DNA from: Bacillaceae bacterium UBA7792
GTDB taxonomy: Bacteria > Bacillota > Bacilli > Bacillales > Cytobacillaceae
Direction: 5' to 3'
Assembly: GCA_002480735.1 (NCBI GenBank)
Contig: DLCS01000159.1
Location: 1 to 5,495 of the forward strand
Length of the DNA stretch: 5,495 bases
A program made the translations under genes and the position numbers. The notes under the pieces were generated by a model. The model saw only the letters and a program-made list of their open reading frames with translations. It did not search any database and was not told the origin of the DNA. Shown one piece after another: positions 1 to 5,495 of the stretch. How positions within the stretch are numbered: the first letter of the stretch is position 1; each line of letters starts with the position of its first letter.

Positions 1-524
1 TCTAGTTTATATTCCGTTACTTTTCCAGATGGATCGGTTACTTTTGTTACCACATAATTATCATTCACATGGTAAACCGTGGTATTATCTTCTGCATCCG
101 TAACTGTGGCAATCTTAGCCGCTTGGTCCAGTGTATAATTTGTTCCAGGTCTATCGGCTGGATCCTTTACTCCATTCACTTCATGCGGTTCTTGAACTTT
201 AACTAAATTCTCATTTTCGTACGTGTAATCCGTTTTTCTTCCATTTGGGTCAATAATGGTAGCAATTCTATTATTCTTATAAATAAATTGAGTTGTCGTT
301 TTTTCACCCGTTACATATCTAAGCTGATCCACATACTCCAAATATCCAGCTGCATTATATCGGTAGGAGAATTCTTTACCATCATAGCTGATTTTTGAAA
401 TTTGCCCTTTTGAATTATATTGGATGTCAACTGCTTTGGATAGAGAATTGCCAAGATCGGTTGCTATTTTGACAAGTTGATTGCTGGAATTGTAAGTGTA
501 GTTGATTTTATTTCCGTTTCTATC
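1..524 (-). repeat. Start of the YD/RHS repeat array within the protein (about six degenerate units)
   Basis: From about residue 655 to the window edge the protein repeats a YD-type pattern: an aromatic YxY strand, then N/D-x-x-G and a following strand. Units are recognisable near NGNKINYTYNSSNQL (657-671), VDIQYNSKGQISKI (686-699), FSYRYNAAGYLEYV (706-719), FIYKNNRIATIIDPNGRK (734-751), TDYTYENENLVKV (752-764) and VTKVTDPSGKVTEYKL (813-828). In known RHS proteins these strands spiral into a hollow shell around the C-terminal domain. The repeats are divergent in sequence, so this is a protein repeat and not a DNA tandem repeat. The array continues out of the window. Confidence 0.85.
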
Positions 525-2486
525 CTCTTTAGACTGAATATAGGCAATATTCACATCCGTATCATAATCTACCTTCATTATTTTGAAGGTGGTAGAGGTT
601 CCATCTAAATTGTAAAGCGTATAAGTGTTTTGAGCAGTATCCTTAATCGTCTCATAGTTTCCTGCTCCCTCTCGATAAGTTAATGACTTGGCATCATAAG
701 TAAATTCATGTGTCGTCCCATCTTCATCATAATATTGAATACCATCGCTGCTTACAAATAATTTTTCGTTACCAGTGAATGTCCATCCATATCCAAGGGC
801 TGATTTCTCTAAATCCTTGCTGTTATAGGTTCTAGTGAAAGTAAAGCCTGAATCAGCACGGCCTAGAACCGAGAAATCTTCATACTGGATGACGTTGTTG
901 CTTGTGGTCAGATTGGTATAGCTGGCTCCTCCGACTAATGGATGCGTATCATAGCTCCAATAATCTTCGATGCCTAACCTAGCACCCGTCTTATAAGTAA
1001 CGACAAGAAGTGGCTGATATTCGGTTCCTATTGAATGTTCACTCGAAATGAATTTTTTGTAAGTATTAAGTGATTCACTTTTACTTTTCATAAGGATCCC
1101 ATAATTTGATGCTGGATTGGCTAGCCAACGATTCACTAGACTCACAGGGATACTCCATTTTAAGTTGATGGATAAATCAAGCAGTGATCCTATTCCACCA
1201 ACTGTGTCTATCGGAGTTGCAACATAGTCGCCACCTTTCGCACTCCATGATGTATAAGGGGAAGTTTTGCTATAATTCCAGCTTGCTTGATTTTCTTCCC
1301 AGGCTTTTGTCATCTGATAAGCACCAATGTCAATCGGTGTATCATTACTGACAGAAGACATCCATAAATTTAGATCAGCGTTAGTGATGATGACATTTTG
1401 TGGGATAGAACTCACATTAAATTTCAGTAGTGAACGAATAACATTTTGATGAGTAGAATCTTTGTAGAGACCTGTTCCTAATTCAAGATCATTCCCACCA
1501 GTCTGCGTAGGCGCTCCACTGCGAAGATTCGTGTCGTCTACCAGATTACTAGAAGTTATTCTTACAATCGTTGGGTCAATTGTGATAGGATAGACTCTAT
1601 TTTTATCATTTAACCATTCCTGGTCAGGAATCATATATAAGTAAAGTTGCCCATTTTGAACTTCGTAATCTAAAGTAATGTTGTATGAAATTGCTTCTTC
1701 AGGAATTGATGTGATCCCTTTGTTTGATTTATATCCTTTTGGAATATAAGAATCATACATGTAAGGGGCTTCGATATAATAGAGTTTCTCTTTCGTTTGG
1801 GAGTCAAGAAGATAAATGATTTCTCCTTCTTTTTTTACCTCTAAGCCTTCTAGATCCATTTTATAGGTGAATTTTTCTGGAAAACCATCTTCAGGTTTCT
1901 CTTTGTAAATAATGTCTTCTTTTACCCGATCAGAACCTATTGAATACTTCAGATTAACTCCATCAAGAATTTCAGGATATGTAATAGAGTTTTCTTTTAC
2001 CTCTCCTTTTGTTTCTTGAACAGGCATTACTTTAGTTCCATTTTGCTCTTGAATGGACTCAAGTCCAAGGTTGATTGATTTATCTTGGTCCGTAATACTG
2101 ATGCTACGCTCGCCTTTAATCTCTTTTTCTATTTTAACCTTGAATTTATTGGATTTGTTTTCGACAGCTGCCTTGTCTTGCACATCCACTAAAGTATTAT
2201 CAATCTCTTTCCATTTTCCTTTTGCATCTTTATAGTGAATGGGACTTTGTGCTATTTCTGCCGTATAAGTTCCGTCTTCATTCAGGAATGTTTTTGAATT
2301 TTCTGTTCGTAAATTCTCTACTTCTTTACGAACCTTGTTCTTTTTGTTCTCTTGATTCTTAGCAGCTTGGTGCTCCTCGTTTCCTTTGGCATAGACAAGG
2401 AAATTTTCAAATGGAATATAGGCAAAAGTAAAAACTGCCGCAATTAGGCCTATAAGCCATTTTCTGGGTAAATTTGTGTGATTCAT
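1..2486 (-). CDS. Secreted DNRLRE / RHS (YD) repeat protein, WapA-like; N-terminal 828 codons, C-terminus off the left edge
   Basis: The reading frame is open without a stop from the ATG at 2486-2484 to the left edge, 828 codons plus 2 bases. Residues 1-33 look like a signal peptide ending VYA. Residues 34-65 are charged and probably a linker. Residues 66-306 match in style the conserved N-terminal region of Bacillus RHS proteins (IHYKDAKGKWKEIDNTL at 83-99; YPITIDPTI at 299-307). Residues about 313-498 form a DNRLRE domain (DDTNLRSG, RSLLKFNVSSIP, WEENQASWN, NYGILMKS, QPLLVVTY). Residues about 515-600 resemble DUF6531 (FTFTRTYNS, GYGWTF). YD repeats start near 655. Family knowledge: such proteins are exported, wall-associated, and often carry a variable C-terminal toxin released from an RHS shell, as WapA does in contact-dependent inhibition. 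B. subtilis WapA exceeds 2,300 residues, so much of this protein may be missing. No toxin, wall-anchor motif or immunity gene is visible. The gene has its own promoter and ribosome binding site and is more AT-rich than its neighbours. The architecture is secure; toxin function is inferred. Confidence 0.93.
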   Translation of the reverse strand, partial: MNHTNLPRKWLIGLIAAVFTFAYIPFENFLVYAKGNEEHQAAKNQENKKNKVRKEVENLRTENSKTFLNEDGTYTAEIAQSPIHYKDAKGKWKEIDNTLVDVQDKAAVENKSNKFKVKIEKEIKGERSISITDQDKSINLGLESIQEQNGTKVMPVQETKGEVKENSITYPEILDGVNLKYSIGSDRVKEDIIYKEKPEDGFPEKFTYKMDLEGLEVKKEGEIIYLLDSQTKEKLYYIEAPYMYDSYIPKGYKSNKGITSIPEEAISYNITLDYEVQNGQLYLYMIPDQEWLNDKNRVYPITIDPTIVRITSSNLVDDTNLRSGAPTQTGGNDLELGTGLYKDSTHQNVIRSLLKFNVSSIPQNVIITNADLNLWMSSVSNDTPIDIGAYQMTKAWEENQASWNYSKTSPYTSWSAKGGDYVATPIDTVGGIGSLLDLSINLKWSIPVSLVNRWLANPASNYGILMKSKSESLNTYKKFISSEHSIGTEYQPLLVVTYKTGARLGIEDYWSYDTHPLVGGASYTNLTTSNNVIQYEDFSVLGRADSGFTFTRTYNSKDLEKSALGYGWTFTGNEKLFVSSDGIQYYDEDGTTHEFTYDAKSLTYREGAGNYETIKDTAQNTYTLYNLDGTSTTFKIMKVDYDTDVNIAYIQSKEDRNGNKINYTYNSSNQLVKIATDLGNSLSKAVDIQYNSKGQISKISYDGKEFSYRYNAAGYLEYVDQLRYVTGEKTTTQFIYKNNRIATIIDPNGRKTDYTYENENLVKVQEPHEVNGVKDPADRPGTNYTLDQAAKIATVTDAEDNTTVYHVNDNYVVTKVTDPSGKVTEYKL
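2388..2486 (-). other. Signal peptide of the RHS protein
   Basis: Residues 1-33 have a short positive n-region (R8, K9), a hydrophobic core at about 10-25 (WLIGLIAAVFTFAYIP) and a plausible signal peptidase I site VYA before K34. A very charged, Lys/Glu/Asn-rich stretch follows, as expected just after cleavage. This predicts Sec-dependent export. Failure to cleave would leave an N-terminal membrane anchor instead. Confidence 0.8.
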
Positions 2487-2491
2487 AGATG

Positions 2492-2500
2492 CTTCCCTTT
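2492..2500 (-). promoter_or_regulatory. Ribosome binding site of the RHS gene
   Basis: The minus strand reads AAAGGGAAG, followed by CATCT and then the ATG. This purine-rich Shine-Dalgarno sequence at normal spacing supports the start at 2486. That start also places the signal peptide at the N-terminus. Confidence 0.8.
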
Positions 2501-2525
2501 CTGTTTTCAATTTTTTTACAGAAAA

Positions 2526-2534
2526 ATTGTAGCA
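2526..2534 (-). promoter_or_regulatory. Probable extended -10 promoter of the RHS gene
   Basis: The minus strand reads TGCTACAAT, a TGn-extended -10 differing from TATAAT at one base. No convincing -35 hexamer is found 16-18 bases upstream, which is tolerated in extended -10 promoters. Transcription would start near 2519, giving a leader of about 33 bases that includes the ribosome binding site. An AT-rich inverted repeat, CAATTTTT/AAAAATTG on the minus strand (2508-2529), overlaps the -10 and could be a regulator site or chance. Confidence 0.45.
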
Positions 2535-2599
2535 TCTTTGTTTAGCCGCTTTCTATGGTACTTAATGGGAAGACGTGGCTGATGAAGTCATTCCAAGAC

Positions 2600-2637
2600 A
2601 AAAAAAACTGCTAAATCAAAAACTGATTTAGCAGTTT
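2600..2637 (-). terminator. Rho-independent terminator after gndA
   Basis: There is a perfect 14-bp inverted repeat: AAACTGCTAAATCA at 2605-2618 and its complement at 2624-2637, with a 5-base loop. On the minus strand the stem is followed by an unbroken run of eight T, partly within the stem (2607-2600). It begins 7 bases past the gndA stop. The plus-strand side has only TTT, so it acts mainly on leftward transcription. It separates gndA from the RHS gene. Confidence 0.92.
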
Positions 2638-2644
2638 GCATACA

Positions 2645-4054
2645 TTATTCCATCCAATTCGTATGAAAGATTCCCTCTTTATCGATGCGTTGATACGTAT
2701 GGGCTCCAAAATAATCCCGCTGTGCCTGGAGAAGGTTTGCAGGTAAGGTTTCGGTGCGATAGCTGTCATAATAGGATAATGCTGCCGATAAGCATGGCAC
2801 CGGTATTCCGTTTTGTACGGCTACCCCAATGATCTCCCGCAAAGACGTTTGATAGCTTTCGACGATTTCCTTAAAGTACGGGTCAAGAAGAAGATTTTTT
2901 AATCCAGATTCACGGTCGTAAGCATCCTTGATTTTCTGCAGGAATTGTGCACGAATAATACAGCCTCCACGGAAAATCATGGCAATCTCTCCGTATTGCA
3001 AATCCCAGCCATACTCTTCAGAGGCCACTCTCATCTGGGCAAACCCTTGAGCATAGGAACAGATTTTACTCATGTAAAGGGCCTTGCGAACCGATTCAAT
3101 GAAAGCTGCTCGATCCCCGCTAAAGCTCTTTGTTTCAGGACCCTTAAGTGCTTTACTTGCTTCAACACGCTCATCCTTCATGGCAGATATGAAGCGAGCA
3201 AATACCGATTCCGTGATTAGTGGTAGCGGTACACCTAAATCAAGGGCACTTTGACTCGTCCATTTGCCCGTACCCTTTTGACCAGCTGTATCAAGAATGA
3301 CATCGACAAGTGGCTTCCCTGTTTCCTCGTCGATTTTCTTAAAAATATCAGCCGTAATTTCAATGAGGTAACTATCAAGCTCGCCCTTGTTCCAGTCAGA
3401 GAAAACCTGATGGAGCTCGTCAGCGGATAGACCTAGTACATGCTTCAAAAGAAAATAGGATTCCGAAATAAGCTGCATATCCCCATATTCAATTCCGTTA
3501 TGTACCATCTTGACATAATGGCCTGCCCCATCCGGACCAATATAGGTCGTGCAAGGCTCGCCATTCACCTTCGCCGAAATATCCTTAAAAATTGGAGCAA
3601 CTAAATCGTACGCTTCCCTTTGTCCTCCCGGCATAATGGAAGGTCCCTTTAATGCCCCTTCCTCACCACCTGACACCCCTGTTCCAATGAAATGAATGCC
3701 AAGCTCGCTTAATTCTTTGTTACGTCTTTGGGTATCAACGAAAAAGGTATTGCCCCCATCTATTAAGATATCCCCTTTTTCAAGGAGTGGCTTCAGCTGT
3801 TCAATAGTTGCATCCGTAGGTTTCCCTGCCTTCACCATTAGCATAATCTTGCGCGGCTTCTCTAAAGAATCAACGAATTCTTCTAAGGAGTAGGTTCCAA
3901 CGAAATTTCTTCCTTCTACCTCCTTCAGCATCTCATCTGTCTTCTCTCTCGAGCGGTTATAGACGGAAACAGAGTAGCCTCTGCTTTCAATATTCATCGC
4001 GAGATTCTTGCCCATGACCGCAAGCCCAATTACGCCAAATTGTTGTTTTGTCAT
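2645..4054 (-). CDS. gndA: 6-phosphogluconate dehydrogenase, decarboxylating (NADP-type, GndA)
   Basis: This cytosolic enzyme converts 6-phosphogluconate and NADP+ to ribulose 5-phosphate, CO2 and NADPH in the oxidative pentose phosphate pathway. At 469 residues it is the usual length and appears intact. The N-terminal Rossmann domain has GVIGLAVMG (7-15). NRS at 33-35 corresponds to the loop that binds the NADP 2'-phosphate. Substrate-site segments include [18 protein letters not shown] (127-144) and KMVHNGIEY (182-190), giving K182 and E189 as the catalytic pair by analogy with sheep K183/E190. The family signature [13 protein letters not shown] is at 253-265. The tail has R446 and H452, which reach the partner subunit's active site in the dimer. 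The sequence resembles B. subtilis GndA (YqjI) throughout, more so than the NAD-linked gluconate-operon enzyme GntZ. It follows dinB after 63 bases on the same strand and ends at a strong terminator. No gluconate-type GntR operator is evident. The ATG at 4054 has a good ribosome binding site and fits the family N-terminus. Confidence 0.98.
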   Translation of the reverse strand: MTKQQFGVIGLAVMGKNLAMNIESRGYSVSVYNRSREKTDEMLKEVEGRNFVGTYSLEEFVDSLEKPRKIMLMVKAGKPTDATIEQLKPLLEKGDILIDGGNTFFVDTQRRNKELSELGIHFIGTGVSGGEEGALKGPSIMPGGQREAYDLVAPIFKDISAKVNGEPCTTYIGPDGAGHYVKMVHNGIEYGDMQLISESYFLLKHVLGLSADELHQVFSDWNKGELDSYLIEITADIFKKIDEETGKPLVDVILDTAGQKGTGKWTSQSALDLGVPLPLITESVFARFISAMKDERVEASKALKGPETKSFSGDRAAFIESVRKALYMSKICSYAQGFAQMRVASEEYGWDLQYGEIAMIFRGGCIIRAQFLQKIKDAYDRESGLKNLLLDPYFKEIVESYQTSLREIIGVAVQNGIPVPCLSAALSYYDSYRTETLPANLLQAQRDYFGAHTYQRIDKEGIFHTNWME

Positions 4055-4061
4055 TTCGTTA

Positions 4062-4069
4062 CTTCCCTT
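4062..4069 (-). promoter_or_regulatory. Ribosome binding site of gndA
   Basis: The minus strand reads AAGGGAAG, 7 bases before the ATG. This is a strong Bacillus-type Shine-Dalgarno sequence that fixes the gndA start and suggests efficient translation, as expected for a central-metabolism enzyme. Confidence 0.8.
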
Positions 4070-4082
4070 CTTTAGCAGATCA

Positions 4083-4111
4083 TCTATAGTTTTTCATGAA
4101 ATGGGTAAAAA
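4083..4111 (-). promoter_or_regulatory. Possible sigma-A-like promoter for gndA
   Basis: In the gap between dinB and gndA the minus strand has TTTTTA (4111-4106), a 17-base spacer and TATAGA (4088-4083). Each hexamer only partly matches the consensus (3/6 and 4/6). The 10-base palindrome TTTCATGAAA (4092-4101) lies in the spacer. No terminator separates dinB from gndA, so read-through from dinB is equally possible. Confidence 0.3.
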
Positions 4112-4117
4112 AATCAA

Positions 4118-5386
4118 CTAATCTGTATCTTTTTTCGTTTTGTATAAGAAATCCTTGTTGAAGCTCGTATCCGTACCAATTTGCGGCTTTTGTTCCTGGG
4201 TAAGATGGCTTGCTTGCTCGATAATATGTGCACCAAACTTTTCTTTCAGCTTGGACACGGCATCGATGAGCGGCTCTTTTTTGGCATCTTCTTCATAGGA
4301 AAATAAATCGAGCTGCTTAACCGCATGATCCTTCTCGACGAGATCATTTCCAGTAATGCCAAGTAGACGCACGGCTTCCCCCGACCAATTCCGCAAGAAA
4401 ATTTGCTTTGCAGCTCCAAGAATTTCATCCCGCGAAGAAATTGGATTTAATAGCTTCTTGCTTCTTGTAATCGTTTTACGATCCTTGTAACGAATCGTGA
4501 TCGCAATCGTCTTAGCCAGTACATCCTTCCGCTTCAATCGAACGGAAACCTTTTCCGCTAGCTTTTCCAAAACAGAAAAAAGCTCCTGCTGGTTCGCAAC
4601 ATCCATAGGAAGTGTTGTTGAATTGCCGATGCTCTTAAAATCAGAAACAGCATCGGGATCAACAGGTCGGTTATCAATGCCATTCGCCCTTTCCTTCAGT
4701 CTGATTCCGTTAATGCCAAGCAAGGATTTAAGCTGTATCTCATTAGCTTTTGCCAAGTCCTCAATCGTATGAATATGGATGGTGTTTAGCTTTTCGGCTG
4801 TCTTCTTTCCGACTCCATGCATCTCTCCCACTTCAAGCGGCCATAGCACCTTTGGAATATCCCTTTTTCTTAAAATCGTAATCCCCAATGGTTTTTTCAT
4901 ATCAGAGGCCATTTTTGCAAGAAATTTATTCGGGGCAATGCCTATGCTGCATGGCAAATCAAGCTGACGCAGCAGTCGTTGCTGGATGAGCTTAGCTATC
5001 TCGGGCGGAGCACCCCACTCATAGCTGTTCGTAATATCGACATAGCCCTCATCAATAGAAACGGGCTCAACAAGCGTTGAAAATTGATTCAAAATCTCAA
5101 ACATTCCCATGCTCGCCGCCCGGTATCGATTAAAATCCGGCCGTTTCACAATTAGATGGGGGCAAAGCTTTTTTGCTTCCCATAATGGCATGGTTGTTTT
5201 GACGCCATAGCTTCTTGCCTCATAGCTACAAGTGACGATAATTCCTCTTCTTTCCTCAGGATTTCCCGCAATCGCAAGAGGCTTCCCCTTCAGCGACGGA
5301 TCGTAAGCCATTTCAACGGAGGCATAGAAGCTATTCATATCGACATGTAGAATGACCCGCCCATTTTTCGGATACATGCTCTTCAT
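4118..5386 (-). CDS. dinB: Y-family DNA polymerase IV (DinB/PolY1, YqjH-like)
   Basis: This is a translesion DNA polymerase that extends past damaged template with low fidelity and no proofreading. I place the start at ATG 5386 (MKSMYPKNGR), giving 422 residues, close to B. subtilis YqjH (about 414 as I recall). The frame also extends to a TTG at 5422, but those 12 extra residues do not resemble the family. Numbering from 5386: palm motif VDMNSFYASVE at 15-25 with metal-binding D16 and steric-gate Y21; finger segment TCSYEARSYGVKTTMP at 52-67; catalytic SIDEGY at 110-115 with D112 and E113; helix-hairpin-helix GVGKKTAEKL at 191-200; little-finger domain roughly 240-345. The beta-clamp-binding pentapeptide QLDLF is at 358-362, followed by a charged tail of about 60 residues. 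All key residues are present, so it should be active. It sits immediately upstream of gndA, as in B. subtilis. No complete LexA box is visible upstream, so SOS control is not supported here. Confidence 0.95.
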   Translation of the reverse strand: MKSMYPKNGRVILHVDMNSFYASVEMAYDPSLKGKPLAIAGNPEERRGIIVTCSYEARSYGVKTTMPLWEAKKLCPHLIVKRPDFNRYRAASMGMFEILNQFSTLVEPVSIDEGYVDITNSYEWGAPPEIAKLIQQRLLRQLDLPCSIGIAPNKFLAKMASDMKKPLGITILRKRDIPKVLWPLEVGEMHGVGKKTAEKLNTIHIHTIEDLAKANEIQLKSLLGINGIRLKERANGIDNRPVDPDAVSDFKSIGNSTTLPMDVANQQELFSVLEKLAEKVSVRLKRKDVLAKTIAITIRYKDRKTITRSKKLLNPISSRDEILGAAKQIFLRNWSGEAVRLLGITGNDLVEKDHAVKQLDLFSYEEDAKKEPLIDAVSKLKEKFGAHIIEQASHLTQEQKPQIGTDTSFNKDFLYKTKKDTD

Positions 5387-5425
5387 GTAAACAACACATC
5401 CAATTACACGAGGTATTAACAATAG

Positions 5426-5446
5426 TTTAACATATGCTGAGTTAAA
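5426..5446. promoter_or_regulatory. Inverted repeat upstream of dinB, possible operator
   Basis: TTTAAC at 5426-5431 and GTTAAA at 5441-5446 are inverted copies with a 9-base spacer containing the palindrome CATATG. The repeat is 40-60 bases ahead of the chosen dinB start, in DNA without a gene (5387-5495). No good -35/-10 pair was found in that stretch. Short AT-rich inverted repeats arise easily by chance, so this is a weak call. Confidence 0.2.
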
Positions 5447-5495
5447 GGTTGATCTTATATACGCCTTATACGTACGCGTTCTCTACGTTACTCGT

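Noticed and set aside
2053..2235. Plus-strand 60-codon frame with a hydrophobic stretch
   Set aside because: It is antisense to the RHS gene, whose frame is continuous and matches a known family there. The hydrophobic, Leu/Ser-rich look comes from complementing Lys/Asp/Glu-rich codons.
2605..2637. Bidirectional terminator
   Set aside because: The stem is symmetric, but only the minus-strand side has a long T-run; the plus-strand side has TTT followed by GCA. No gene converges from the left.
2945..3220. Plus-strand open frame of 91 codons inside gndA
   Set aside because: It is antisense to a conserved, clearly functional enzyme, shows no recognisable protein features and is explained by the codon pattern of the opposite strand. 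The plus-strand frame at 3696-3893 is rejected for the same reason.
4497..4772. Plus-strand open frames inside dinB (4497-4772 and 4779-4967) and a minus-strand frame at 4246-4428
   Set aside because: They overlap the polymerase coding sequence in other frames; their Ser/Phe-rich translations show no domain or convincing ribosome binding site.
5466..5490. Possible LexA box upstream of dinB (GAAC then GCGT then ACGT on the minus strand)
   Set aside because: Only one half-site matches; the second half should resemble GTTC and does not.
5466..5495. Possible 3' end of an upstream minus-strand gene (nine sense codons then TAA)
   Set aside because: Nine codons are too few to judge, no terminator follows, and the other two frames also hit stops quickly.

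Overview
The window looks like chromosomal DNA of a low-GC Gram-positive bacterium, most likely Bacillus in the broad sense. The 6-phosphogluconate dehydrogenase closely resembles B. subtilis GndA (YqjI) as I recall it. It lies directly downstream of a Y-family DNA polymerase resembling YqjH/PolY1, the same pair and order known from the B. subtilis yqjH-yqjI region. Shine-Dalgarno sequences are strong and purine-rich. Species cannot be fixed from this sequence alone.

All genes are on the minus strand, so transcription runs right to left. From the right: 5387-5495 is non-coding upstream DNA. Next is dinB/polY1 (5386-4118), a translesion DNA polymerase. After a 63-base gap comes gndA (4054-2645), the decarboxylating step of the oxidative pentose phosphate pathway. 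A strong rho-independent terminator (2637-2600) closes that block. A 158-base intergenic region then carries a probable extended -10 promoter and a good ribosome binding site. These serve a large secreted RHS/YD-repeat protein that starts at 2486 and runs off the left edge after 828 codons.

The polymerase and GndA are housekeeping or stress functions that share a locus, with no obvious biochemical link. The RHS protein is a separate transcription unit and the accessory part of the window. It has a signal peptide, a long conserved N-terminal region, a DNRLRE domain, a DUF6531-like domain and the first YD repeats. This is the architecture of WapA-like surface proteins that can deliver a C-terminal toxin on contact. 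Its repeat shell, any toxin tip and any immunity gene lie beyond position 1, so the toxin idea is inferred from the family. The RHS gene also looks more AT-rich than its neighbours. I saw no RNA genes, insertion sequences or CRISPR arrays, and nothing that clearly amounts to a new system within the window.
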